The notes under the pieces are model-generated. The model searched no databases. It was not told the DNA's origin and was given only the letters and a program-made list of their open reading frames with translations. From Arthrobacter sp. M4 (GTDB lineage: Bacteria; Actinomycetota; Actinomycetes; Actinomycetales; Micrococcaceae), in NCBI RefSeq assembly GCF_020251205.1, contig NZ_JAIWYX010000006.1, positions 124,001 through 188,000 of the forward strand: a DNA stretch of 64,000 nucleotides. Direction: 5' to 3'. The first letter of the stretch is position 1. Each line of letters opens with the position of its first letter. Below are positions 56,052 through 63,974 of the stretch, one piece after another. The position numbers and the translations under genes were made by a program.

Positions 56052-57085
56052 GAGTTCAACTCCTGGACAATGATGGGAAAGGTGTCCTGCCAGGCCCTGG
56101 TTCCGAAGAACACATCCAGGTGTCCATAGCCGGGGAGAAGGTGCAGCGAGTCCTTGCCGGGGCGGTGGCCCTGGAAGAAGTGGAAGGTCCGTTCCTGGCT
56201 TTCGGGCAGGAAGCACAAATTGTCCTGGCCGGCCAGGAAGACGAAGCGGGCATCGGTTTGGGGTGCCTGGGCCACGAAGTTGCTGGGCAGCTCAGGATGG
56301 TTTCCTGCGGCCACCATGTGTCCGGCGCGGATACTCCGGCCCATCTCCTCGAAGAAGGTCACCGGCACTTCGGCGAACTCGCCCTTGATCCACTCGTGCG
56401 TGGCCTCGTCCAGGTTCGCGTGCGACCACAGCGCAGGCCGGCCGCTGCCGTAGGTGAAGCTCACCAGCTTGCACACAGTGTTGTCGCATTCCCTATGGCT
56501 TGCTTTCACCAGGAATCGGATGAGCCGGGAGAAATAGCCTTGCGATTTGTAACCCCATGCTGGCGACAAGTATGGGCTGAACAGCTTGACCACCGGCGTC
56601 AGGTAGTCGATCTTCAACCTGGAGAACGGCGGCACCACGGGGTGCAGGGACACTGCGTTGGAGACCACCGTGTCAACCTGCGGCAATAGGCCGGCCACGG
56701 CCGACATGGTGAACGACGTCGAACCCTGGCAGTGGATGACGGCCTTGAGCGTTTCCGCGCCGGTGGCGCGCAGTACATGTTCGACGGCGGCAGGATGGTC
56801 GTATACGGCAGCGTCAGCCAGCGTCCAGGACAAGGGGTCAAGGTCGATCGATGCACGCCAATTGAGCATCCAGACGTCCCAGCCGTTGTCCAGCAGCACG
56901 TCCACCAACGTGGTTTTGATCGGTGGCCTGAACAGTTCCGCCCTGACGCCGGAGCCATGGACCAAGAGGACGGGGCCTTTGGTGACTTCGACAGGCGAGG
57001 TGACGTGGACCAGGCTCAAAGGCGTGTCGTCACGGGCCTTGAACGGGATGACGTCCGTATGGTGATCAGCCCTGGTGATGGTCAC
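56048..57085 (-). CDS. Alpha/beta-fold hydrolase with Cys nucleophile
   Basis: 345 residues. Core: GPVLLVHGSGVRAELF (HG oxyanion), VWMLNWRASIDLD, nucleophile elbow AVIHCQGSTSF where Cys replaces the usual Ser, acid residue in LAGQDNLCFLPES and the catalytic His in LLPGYGHLDVFFG. A Cys nucleophile recalls PHA synthases and the hydrolase domains that other bacteria fuse to cholesterol-oxidase-like enzymes. GTG start at 57085 with AAAGGA upstream and a GTGA overlap with the preceding gene; the frame is open to 57208. Likely acts on a thioester or ester made or used by the neighbours (inference). Confidence 0.85.
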   Translation of the reverse strand: MTITRADHHTDVIPFKARDDTPLSLVHVTSPVEVTKGPVLLVHGSGVRAELFRPPIKTTLVDVLLDNGWDVWMLNWRASIDLDPLSWTLADAAVYDHPAAVEHVLRATGAETLKAVIHCQGSTSFTMSAVAGLLPQVDTVVSNAVSLHPVVPPFSRLKIDYLTPVVKLFSPYLSPAWGYKSQGYFSRLIRFLVKASHRECDNTVCKLVSFTYGSGRPALWSHANLDEATHEWIKGEFAEVPVTFFEEMGRSIRAGHMVAAGNHPELPSNFVAQAPQTDARFVFLAGQDNLCFLPESQERTFHFFQGHRPGKDSLHLLPGYGHLDVFFGTRAWQDTFPIIVQELNS

Positions 57086-59052
57086 GGCCTGGATCCTTTC
57101 CGTGAGATGGTGATGGGCTCTTCGAGGAACCGGACGTGCGGCAGCAATCCCGACGCCGGTACGGGACGGATGCCTGCGGTGGCCCTTTCCAGCGACCAGT
57201 CGTGGCACACTTCGTCCACCACCACCGGGTAGAGGGTGAGGGAGCCGTCTGGTCCGAGGTGCATCCGCAGGAACCCCTTGTGGTCTTCGATGGCCTGGCC
57301 GGACATCCGCCAGGAGGACACTTCTCCACCCCGGGTGCCCAGGATGAACAAGGCGAACGCCTCGCTGCCCAGCACCCAGCCGGACGCAAAAACCAGCAAC
57401 AGCACAACAATGACGCCTACACCCGATGGCAACCGGGCCCAGGCGGACAAGAGCAATGCCAAGGCCGTTGAGACGCCCAACGCCGATGCCTGGTACAAGG
57501 CACCCCGGAGGCTCGTCACAGCTCCGGATGGACTACGTCCACGCCAGCGAAGCCACACCGCCACCACGCCTAGAAGCACCAGCGGAAGCCCGATAAACCA
57601 GAGCACCGGAACCAGGAGCCCGGCTCCTGCAGAGGCCTCAAGGCTGCCCATCAGGGACTGGCCGCGGACCGAGCTGTACACAGTCCAGCCCGCCAGGAAA
57701 ATAACCGAGTGAAGCAGGCCCAGCAGGGGTCCGAAACCAGGGTTGCGGACCGGCAGCCAATACGGTGAGAACGGATTGGCGAGCCGACGTCCCAAGGCAC
57801 GGCCCTGCGCGGGAGCCGGGTACGCCGTTGGTGTGCGTTTGAACCGCCGGCCGCGGGCGCCGTCGTTCTTTTGATCCAGCCGCGGAACCTCGCCGCCCGA
57901 AGCCGACGGCGACTCCACCGGTTCCGGGAGCGTGACTACGTCCGGCAGCCAATGCGTGTCCGCGAGGTAGGCGCCGCCGAGCCCGCACGTGATCAGTTGC
58001 GTCCGGGTTTCCGGCGCCTCCGCGTCCGCGATTGATTCACTGTTTTCAAACCGCGAATAGTGGTGCAGGTCCCCGCTGAGCCACAGCCGAACGCTTGCGC
58101 CGGTGTCTTCGAAGAGACCGGTGGCGGGGTTGAATCGGCGACGCAAATAGTCCTGCTCGAAGAAGTTGACCTGCCGGAAGGCAGGGGCCGAGGGCGAATC
58201 GGCGTACACCCAATACGGGGAAGCGAGGCAAAGGATGATGGCGTCGCCAGGCTGCAGCTGGGTCGTCACCGTTCGGTAGAAATAGTCCAGTTGGGGCTCA
58301 TCGATGTACTGCCCCAACTGGCTGTCCAGGCCAAGCAGCCACCACCCCGGATTCCCCGGCCCGCCGGACAGCCGCACGCCAAAATAGCTCCTGCTTTGCA
58401 CCGTCCGCCATTGGCCAATGCTGCGCTGCCGGGTGAACACCCGGATGAACGTGGTGAGGCCGTCATACCAGTCGTGATTTCCGGGCAGCGCGAGCATCAC
58501 GTTGGCCGGTGGACAGGAAGTCGCCGGGGCAGCCGCTGCACCTGCCCCATCCCTACCGAAGGCTGAGCGATACGGGCCCACCATCCGGTCCTCGTAAAGC
58601 GCTGGCGACGCCACCGGATAGACTTCGTCGCCGCCGAGGACCAGGATGTTCCCCCGACGGAGTTGGCGGCCATCGATGGACAATTGCTCCTCTGCCAGCA
58701 GCAGCGCCACGGAATATGTGGCATCGAAACCGTCGCCAAGATCCGCCGTGAAGTCGATCCACAGTTCCTGTTGTGCCTCCAGCCCTTCGGGGAGCGTCGC
58801 CGGCAGCGGCAGCCCCTTTTCGACGACGGCGGGTTGCGCCGGCTGCCCCGCCGCCGGGAGGCGGTCAAGGCGCAGGGGGTCGCCCGGCAGGCCGGCCTCG
58901 AGTTCGCGCTTGTCCCCGAAATCGGCGAACAGCGTTGCGGCGGCGACTTTGAGCCCGGTACGGCCCAGGGAAATCGGGGAGAGCCAGCGGACAGGGTCCC
59001 GGGGCGTGAACCCGAGTTCGGCGCAGTGCCTGGCGAGCTCCCGGCGCTTCAT
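57082..59052 (-). CDS. Membrane-anchored metallophosphoesterase
   Basis: 656 residues. The calcineurin-like domain (about 75-350) shows FTADLGDGFDAT, VLGGDEVYPVAS (metal Asp), LPGNHDWYDG and LSGDLHHYSRFE, the GNHD and GDxHH metal sites. About four membrane helices follow (about 430-570), then a soluble C-terminal tail. ATG overlaps the stop of the GMC oxidoreductase (ATGA). A phosphatase or phosphodiesterase acting on a lipid-like or nucleotide substrate at the membrane is plausible; direct evidence is lacking. Confidence 0.85.
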   Translation of the reverse strand: MKRRELARHCAELGFTPRDPVRWLSPISLGRTGLKVAAATLFADFGDKRELEAGLPGDPLRLDRLPAAGQPAQPAVVEKGLPLPATLPEGLEAQQELWIDFTADLGDGFDATYSVALLLAEEQLSIDGRQLRRGNILVLGGDEVYPVASPALYEDRMVGPYRSAFGRDGAGAAAAPATSCPPANVMLALPGNHDWYDGLTTFIRVFTRQRSIGQWRTVQSRSYFGVRLSGGPGNPGWWLLGLDSQLGQYIDEPQLDYFYRTVTTQLQPGDAIILCLASPYWVYADSPSAPAFRQVNFFEQDYLRRRFNPATGLFEDTGASVRLWLSGDLHHYSRFENSESIADAEAPETRTQLITCGLGGAYLADTHWLPDVVTLPEPVESPSASGGEVPRLDQKNDGARGRRFKRTPTAYPAPAQGRALGRRLANPFSPYWLPVRNPGFGPLLGLLHSVIFLAGWTVYSSVRGQSLMGSLEASAGAGLLVPVLWFIGLPLVLLGVVAVWLRWRGRSPSGAVTSLRGALYQASALGVSTALALLLSAWARLPSGVGVIVVLLLVFASGWVLGSEAFALFILGTRGGEVSSWRMSGQAIEDHKGFLRMHLGPDGSLTLYPVVVDEVCHDWSLERATAGIRPVPASGLLPHVRFLEEPITISRKGSRP

Positions 59053-61598
59053 GGCCTGGGGAGCACCGGAAACGGAGTGCGGCGGATGCCCCGGCCGTAG
59101 ACTTTCCACAGTTCCCCAAGGAAGAGGGAGCCGAACGCTGCCAGCCCTTGCGTCGGCGCGGGTCCGGAAGCGCGGAACGTGGTCAGCTGGCGGGCAAAAT
59201 CCAGTGGACGGATATAGAGCATCCCCGCCGCGGCAATCTCTGCTGGTGCATCGTCCTCCGGCTGGACGTGCCCCCGGAGGATCGTGGCGTAGAGCGTGGT
59301 GGTGTCCGGCCAGAGATCGAAGCCGCGCTCGTTGCGGATCGCCTTGAAGCCGGTGAAGGTCAACGGAGTGCCGCCCGGATCCCGCAGCCAGAGCCGGTAA
59401 AGCATCTTGCGCGCGGGTACCTCGGGCGTTCTTGCATCGCCGGACGTGGGATCAGCGACGAACAGGTTGAACCAGCCGCGCTCCACGGGGAGCCGCCCGC
59501 CAAGCTGATCCGCCACGAGGTACCCCGCGGCCGTGGCAGGGTGCAGCGGGTCCTCCGTGAAGGCGTCGATGTCCTCCGCGGTGATAGTGAGCTCGAACAT
59601 GATCCGGTTGCTGCGGTCCCTGCCCAGCACTTTCCCACGCTCCGGATCCGTGACACCGGGGCTGAACCAGCCATGCATTTGCTCGGTGAAACTGACGGAG
59701 GTGGGAGCGCCGCCCGCGAAGTCGCCGGAACGCTGCGGGCTCGCCGCCAGGCTCCGGCTACCCGGGTGCATCCCGGCGACCCCCGCGGATTCGCGCTTGG
59801 CCTTCACACCCTTGGTGGCATCGGGCGCGAGCGACCGGGGAGCGCTGGACTCGTCAGGCACTGTGCCAACTGCCATGGCTCGCGTACGGGAGCCGGCAGC
59901 CTCACCGTCCAGGATGCGCTCGCAGGCCCGCTCCGCGAACGCCGCAATGGTGAGTGAGGGGTTGGCTCCAACGGGTCCAGGCATCGCGGCACCGTCCACT
60001 ACGTACAGTCCCGGGTAGCCGAACACTTCGCCGTAGGAATCGCACACGCCCTCTGAGGGGTTGTCCGCGGCGGCGCAGCCACCCAGCGGGTGCACGGTGA
60101 TGACGCGTTTGGCCCACCACAGCGGGTTGTCCACGAAGTCTCCGTCGAGTTGCCTGGCGATAGCTTCCATGGTGGAACGGACCCTGCCGAAATATTCAGT
60201 GGATGTGGCCAGCGTCCAGTTGATTGCCAGCCGCCCGCCCTGGAGGGTCATCACGCCGTCGGGAATGTCACGGCCCATCCCCAGCAACGGCAAGGAACTG
60301 GCGGACAACCTTCCATCGCCCAGGGCCGCGGCAAGGTCGGCGGAGATGTTGGAACGCTGGGCCTCGAACAAACGGTCCTTGAGCAGTTGCACGCCGACGC
60401 GTGCCGCGCGGCCGGCCACCTGCGTCAGCTGCGCCGTTTCCATGAGCCAATTCATGAACCCCGGGTAACCTGCGTCCTCAACGTAGTAGCCGCGGCCTCC
60501 ATTGCCTCCGTCCACCGCGTCGGGCACGCGGATCGCCGTTGTGATGACCGGGCCGTGGCTTCCGGAGAGTTCCCGCACCCCGGGGCGCCCGTCGTCGTCG
60601 GGCTTTTTAGCCCCCATCACAAAGGTGAGGAGATCGCCGTTGCCGCAGAATCGGGTTCCGAGTGCCGAACTCAGCCCAGGCAGCGAGGCGCGGTTTCGCA
60701 GCAGCAGGAAGTTTGTGCCAAAAGTTCCAGCGGCAACCACAACGCGTCGGGCACGGATGGTGCGCTCCACGAGGAGCTGCCCGGCGTTGGCAGGATCATG
60801 GACGACGTAGCGGACTTCGTAGCCATGACCGAAGCCATCCAGCGGCCTGATACCCCGCACGTCATGGAAAGTCCGGATATCCGCGCCGGCATGCTTCGCC
60901 GCGGACAGGTAGTTGTGGTCCAGGGTGTTCTTCGCACCGGTGTTGCATCCGATGTCGCACTCGCCGCACAGCGTGCAGGTCACGCGGATTCCTGCCGCGC
61001 CATGGACGCTTCCGTAAGGAGCCTGGGCCAGGAGCTCGTTGGTGCCCGGCTCGGCGCCCGGCTTGGTGGCGAACGTTACGGCAATGGGCGGGCGTTGGAT
61101 CTGCAGCCCCAAGGCCTCCGCGGTTTGTTCCATCGCCATGGTCTTGGGTGTGTCGCGGTAGGGGTAGGGCACCGGCTCCAGCATGGCTTCGGCGGCGTCA
61201 TAGAAGGGGTCCAGGTCGGCCCGCGTGAAGGGCCAGTTTTCGTAGCCGCCCCCGGGCACGGGGGTTTCGCGCACGAACCACTTCTCGTCTTTGCGCAGCA
61301 GCACGTTGGCGTAGATGAGCGAGCCTCCGCCCAGGCCGCTGGACACGATCCCCTCGGCTCCACGGAACGTCCAGGCGTCGAAGAGCCCGTAGAGCCCGCG
61401 GTCGGGGTCCCAGAAGTTGCGGCCCATGTCCGACGGCGTCCGGGCGAAACTTCCGGGAGGGTAGGCCTTGCCCCGCTCCATGAGGACAACGGACTGCCCG
61501 CCCGCGGCCAGGCGGTAGGCAGCCACCGACCCGCCGAAACCGGAGCCGATTACAACGGTGTCAACGAATTCTTGGTTCCCGCCCCCCAGCTGGACCAT
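59049..61598 (-). CDS. GMC-type FAD oxidoreductase (cholesterol-oxidase-like) with extra C-terminal domain
   Basis: 849 residues, much longer than a typical GMC oxidoreductase. FAD motif VVIGSGFGGSVAAYRLA at about 15-31, SSGLGGGSLIYANVLL, a four-Cys motif CTLCGECDIGC near 205, and the GMC C-terminal core HPLGGCAAADNPSEGV and GANPSLTIAAFAERA near 500-555. A linker rich in charged residues leads to a second domain (about 630-790; FTEQMHGWF, GYLVADQLGGRLPVERGW) that resembles the C-terminal part of the patatin gene of this operon. ATG at 61598 preceded by GGAGAGGAAC; the frame is open to 61643. Predicted to oxidise a hydroxyl of a lipid or sterol-like substrate. Confidence 0.88.
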   Translation of the reverse strand: MVQLGGGNQEFVDTVVIGSGFGGSVAAYRLAAGGQSVVLMERGKAYPPGSFARTPSDMGRNFWDPDRGLYGLFDAWTFRGAEGIVSSGLGGGSLIYANVLLRKDEKWFVRETPVPGGGYENWPFTRADLDPFYDAAEAMLEPVPYPYRDTPKTMAMEQTAEALGLQIQRPPIAVTFATKPGAEPGTNELLAQAPYGSVHGAAGIRVTCTLCGECDIGCNTGAKNTLDHNYLSAAKHAGADIRTFHDVRGIRPLDGFGHGYEVRYVVHDPANAGQLLVERTIRARRVVVAAGTFGTNFLLLRNRASLPGLSSALGTRFCGNGDLLTFVMGAKKPDDDGRPGVRELSGSHGPVITTAIRVPDAVDGGNGGRGYYVEDAGYPGFMNWLMETAQLTQVAGRAARVGVQLLKDRLFEAQRSNISADLAAALGDGRLSASSLPLLGMGRDIPDGVMTLQGGRLAINWTLATSTEYFGRVRSTMEAIARQLDGDFVDNPLWWAKRVITVHPLGGCAAADNPSEGVCDSYGEVFGYPGLYVVDGAAMPGPVGANPSLTIAAFAERACERILDGEAAGSRTRAMAVGTVPDESSAPRSLAPDATKGVKAKRESAGVAGMHPGSRSLAASPQRSGDFAGGAPTSVSFTEQMHGWFSPGVTDPERGKVLGRDRSNRIMFELTITAEDIDAFTEDPLHPATAAGYLVADQLGGRLPVERGWFNLFVADPTSGDARTPEVPARKMLYRLWLRDPGGTPLTFTGFKAIRNERGFDLWPDTTTLYATILRGHVQPEDDAPAEIAAAGMLYIRPLDFARQLTTFRASGPAPTQGLAAFGSLFLGELWKVYGRGIRRTPFPVLPRP

Positions 61599-61643
61599 GG
61601 GCGTTCCTCTCCGAAGGAAGTTTCCGGGGACTATACGCGCCAT

Positions 61644-61663
61644 ATTCCCACCGAGGCGGGAAT
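61644..61663. promoter_or_regulatory. 20-bp palindrome in the promoter of the seven-gene operon
   Basis: ATTCCC-A-CC-GA-GG-C-GGGAAT, symmetric except for two central and one internal positions, lies 46-65 bp before the GMC start. On the reverse strand a TGGACA (-35-like) with 17 bp to GAATAT would place the palindrome inside the promoter. It fits a repressor operator; no regulator gene is adjacent. Confidence 0.45.
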
Positions 61664-61710
61664 CTGTCCATATGCTGGAATAATTCGAAAGAGGTCTCTC
61701 AGAGTCCGGG

Positions 61711-61766
61711 ATTCAGACCCTGCGATTCAGACTCTGTAATTCAGACCCTGCGATTTAGACCCTGAG
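61711..61766. repeat. 14-bp tandem repeat overlapping the stop of the HemD-like gene
   Basis: Four consecutive copies of ATTCAGACCCTGCG with small changes (61711-61724, 61725-61738, 61739-61752, 61753-61766); copies 1 and 3 are identical. The last copy contains the stop codon and final codons of the reverse-strand gene at 61755. A degenerate fifth copy may precede at 61697-61710. Confidence 0.85.
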
Positions 61767-62930
61767 GCGGTAGCCCCGTTTCACCACGGTCTCCACGAGC
61801 TTGCCGTCAGGCAGCGAGGACCTCAAGCGGCTGACGGTCATATCCAGTGCATGTACGGAGCCGCGCAGCTCGAGCAGCTCTGACAAAGATTCCCTGGACA
61901 GCACCGCGCCACCCGCACCCAGCAAGGCGCGAAGCAGCAGCAGCGGAGCGGGGGCCAATTCCACGAGTTCGCCGTTGATCCGCAGCGCCCGGCCGCGAAG
62001 CTCCACGCTGCCGCTGCGGGTTTCCAACCGGCGCACGTGGTTCAGCGCCAGGTGTTCACACACCAGCCGGATGAGGGCACCCATGCGATAGCGGTCCGGG
62101 ATCAGCGGGGTCAGTCCGGCGTCAACCAGCGGCTGGGCGGTCACGGGTCCGACGGCGGCAACGGTCACGGTGGTCTTCAGGCTGTCGACGAGCTGCTTGT
62201 ACAGGCCCATCTCGTGGGCCGTGCTCCACATGGCGTCAACCGCAGGCGCGCTGGTGAATGTCAGCACGTCCAGGTTCCCGCTGCACACGGCCTCGATGAG
62301 GCGCGGCAGTTTGTCCTCGCCGTCGGGCTTCACCCAGCGGTACGGGGTGACCGTAAGGACGGTGGCGCCGGACATCCGGAGTCGCTCGATCTGGCGGACG
62401 TCGGTGTAGCCGTGTAACTGCATCGCCACCGTCTTGCCGCGCACGCCCTCGGCCAGGAGCATGTCCACGAGCGTTGCGGTGGTCTCGTCGCTGCTGATTC
62501 CGACGTCGGCAAGCCCGGCGGCGCGCACGGCGCCCCGGGCTTTCGGGCCGCGAACAAACATGCGGCAGGCGGACAGGGTCTCCAAGAGCTGCTCGCCGAT
62601 CCCGAAGGAGTCGGCGGCCTCGCACCAGCGCCGCATGCCATAGGCCGTGGTGGCGATGCAGATATCTGGTTTGGCCTCGATGACGGCCCGCGTGTCATCG
62701 ATAAGGCGGACGTCTTCCTGGACAGGGGCGATTTTCAGTGCGGGCGCATGCAGGACCTCGGCACCGCGCCGCTCCAAGGCTTCAATCAGGTCCCGGGAGC
62801 GGCGGTGCGAGGTGACGCCGATGCGGAAGCCGTCAAGGGGCGATTCTGCGGGGTCGGAAACAGAAGCTTCCGCGGGCATGCCGTTTGTTGCGGCGCCCGC
62901 TACTGCTTCAATCACGTTGGGTGGTGTCAT
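61755..62930 (-). CDS. Uroporphyrinogen-III synthase-like protein fused to a winged-helix domain
   Basis: 391 residues. The N-terminal part (about 33-280) is a HemD-type bi-domain protein (GFRIGVTSHRRSRDLIEALE, IATTAYGMRRW, VRGPKARGAV, LTFTSAPAVDAMW, TVAAVGPVTAQPL). The C-terminal part (about 300-391) is an OmpR-like DNA-binding winged helix (LVELAPAPLLLLRALL, SRESLSELL, LDMTVSRLRSSL, ETVVKRGYRLRV). Such fusions occur in actinobacteria next to nitrite reductase genes and are thought to be regulatory or bifunctional. AAGGA lies 6 bases before the ATG; cobA ends 9 bp upstream, so the two are co-transcribed. Confidence 0.88.
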   Translation of the reverse strand: MTPPNVIEAVAGAATNGMPAEASVSDPAESPLDGFRIGVTSHRRSRDLIEALERRGAEVLHAPALKIAPVQEDVRLIDDTRAVIEAKPDICIATTAYGMRRWCEAADSFGIGEQLLETLSACRMFVRGPKARGAVRAAGLADVGISSDETTATLVDMLLAEGVRGKTVAMQLHGYTDVRQIERLRMSGATVLTVTPYRWVKPDGEDKLPRLIEAVCSGNLDVLTFTSAPAVDAMWSTAHEMGLYKQLVDSLKTTVTVAAVGPVTAQPLVDAGLTPLIPDRYRMGALIRLVCEHLALNHVRRLETRSGSVELRGRALRINGELVELAPAPLLLLRALLGAGGAVLSRESLSELLELRGSVHALDMTVSRLRSSLPDGKLVETVVKRGYRLRV

Positions 62931-62939
62931 TGTGCTTCC

Positions 62940-63974
62940 TTACGCCTCCAGCAGGGAGGCCGCCAGTCGATCGAGGTGGGCGGCCGCCCCCGCATGGTTA
63001 AGGTTGGCCTCCGCCACCCGCACCACCTCGCCGATGACCAGGACAGCCGGGTTGCTGCAGCCCGAGGACGCAGTGACAATGTTGCCCAGGTCGGAGATGG
63101 TAGTGCGCTGGCCCGGCCGGTAGCCCCGCTCCACGACGGCCATGGGCATGTCCGGGCGCATTCCGGCCCGGCGGAGACCCGCAGCCAGCTGCGGCAGGGT
63201 GCCAATACCCATAAGGACCACGATAGTCCCGCCCAAGCCCGCCAAGTGGGTGTGCTCATCCTCGGTAAGCGGCGCGTGCCCGGAGACCACGGTGAACATG
63301 TGGCTGACCTCGCGGTGCGTAACCGGAATGCCAGCGGCGGCAGGCACCGAGATAGCGCTCGTCACACCGGACACAACACGGACCGGGACGCCGGCGTCAA
63401 CGCAGGCCGCCACTTCCTCGCCGCCGCGGCCAAACACGTAAGGGTCGCCGCCCTTGAGGCGGACAACGTTGTTGCCAGCCAAGGCGGCATCCACCATCAG
63501 CTTCTCAATGTCGCGCTGGGTGACCTTGTGGTGCCCCGGGCGCTTTCCGACGTCGACAAGTTCCGCCGAGGTGAGCCGGGCCAGTTCCTGGTAGGGAGCC
63601 AGACGGTCATAAAACACGACGTCCGCGTCCCGCAGGGCGTTGATGGCGCCGACTGTCAGGAGGTCCAGGGCACCCGGGCCGCCACCCACCAGGGTGACGT
63701 GTCCGGCCGGTCCGGCGGCCGGTTCGGTCGCCACGGGGATGCCTGCTTCGCGGCAGCGGCGCAGCAACGGCTCCCAGCCCGGCTGGCCGTCGTCGACTGC
63801 TGCAACCAGGAAGGGACGCTCGGGCAATTGACCGTCGCCGTCCGCGCCCCTGGGTGTGGTGAGACGGTAGACGACGGCGCCGGCGGCCTCAAAGCGGCGG
63901 ACAGCCTGGCGGGCGGCGTGCTCCGAGCCGGTGACCAGGACCTCACGGCCCTCGAGATCGAGAGTCAGCTGCAT
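62940..63974 (-). CDS. cobA: Uroporphyrinogen-III C-methyltransferase
   Basis: SAM-dependent methyltransferase making precorrin-2, the first step to siroheme and B12. The SUMT domain (about 100-340) has VTLVGGGPGALDLLTVGAIN, VVFYDRLAPYQEL, VRLKGGDPYVFGRGGEEV and VSGVTSAISVPAAAGIPVTH. A 95-residue N-terminal part resembles a degenerate siroheme synthase (Met8/CysG) domain: EGREVLVTGSEHAARQAV keeps the shape but not the GxGxxA motif. The ATG at 63974 is used; a TTG at 63980 has better spacing to AGGGA. The gene upstream lies beyond the window; nitrite reductase is the usual neighbour. Confidence 0.9.
   Translation of the reverse strand: MQLTLDLEGREVLVTGSEHAARQAVRRFEAAGAVVYRLTTPRGADGDGQLPERPFLVAAVDDGQPGWEPLLRRCREAGIPVATEPAAGPAGHVTLVGGGPGALDLLTVGAINALRDADVVFYDRLAPYQELARLTSAELVDVGKRPGHHKVTQRDIEKLMVDAALAGNNVVRLKGGDPYVFGRGGEEVAACVDAGVPVRVVSGVTSAISVPAAAGIPVTHREVSHMFTVVSGHAPLTEDEHTHLAGLGGTIVVLMGIGTLPQLAAGLRRAGMRPDMPMAVVERGYRPGQRTTISDLGNIVTASSGCSNPAVLVIGEVVRVAEANLNHAGAAAHLDRLAASLLEA

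Noticed and set aside
60090..61739. 549-codon forward frame opposite the GMC oxidoreductase
   Set aside because: Antisense shadow; the reverse frame carries clear FAD motifs and operon structure.
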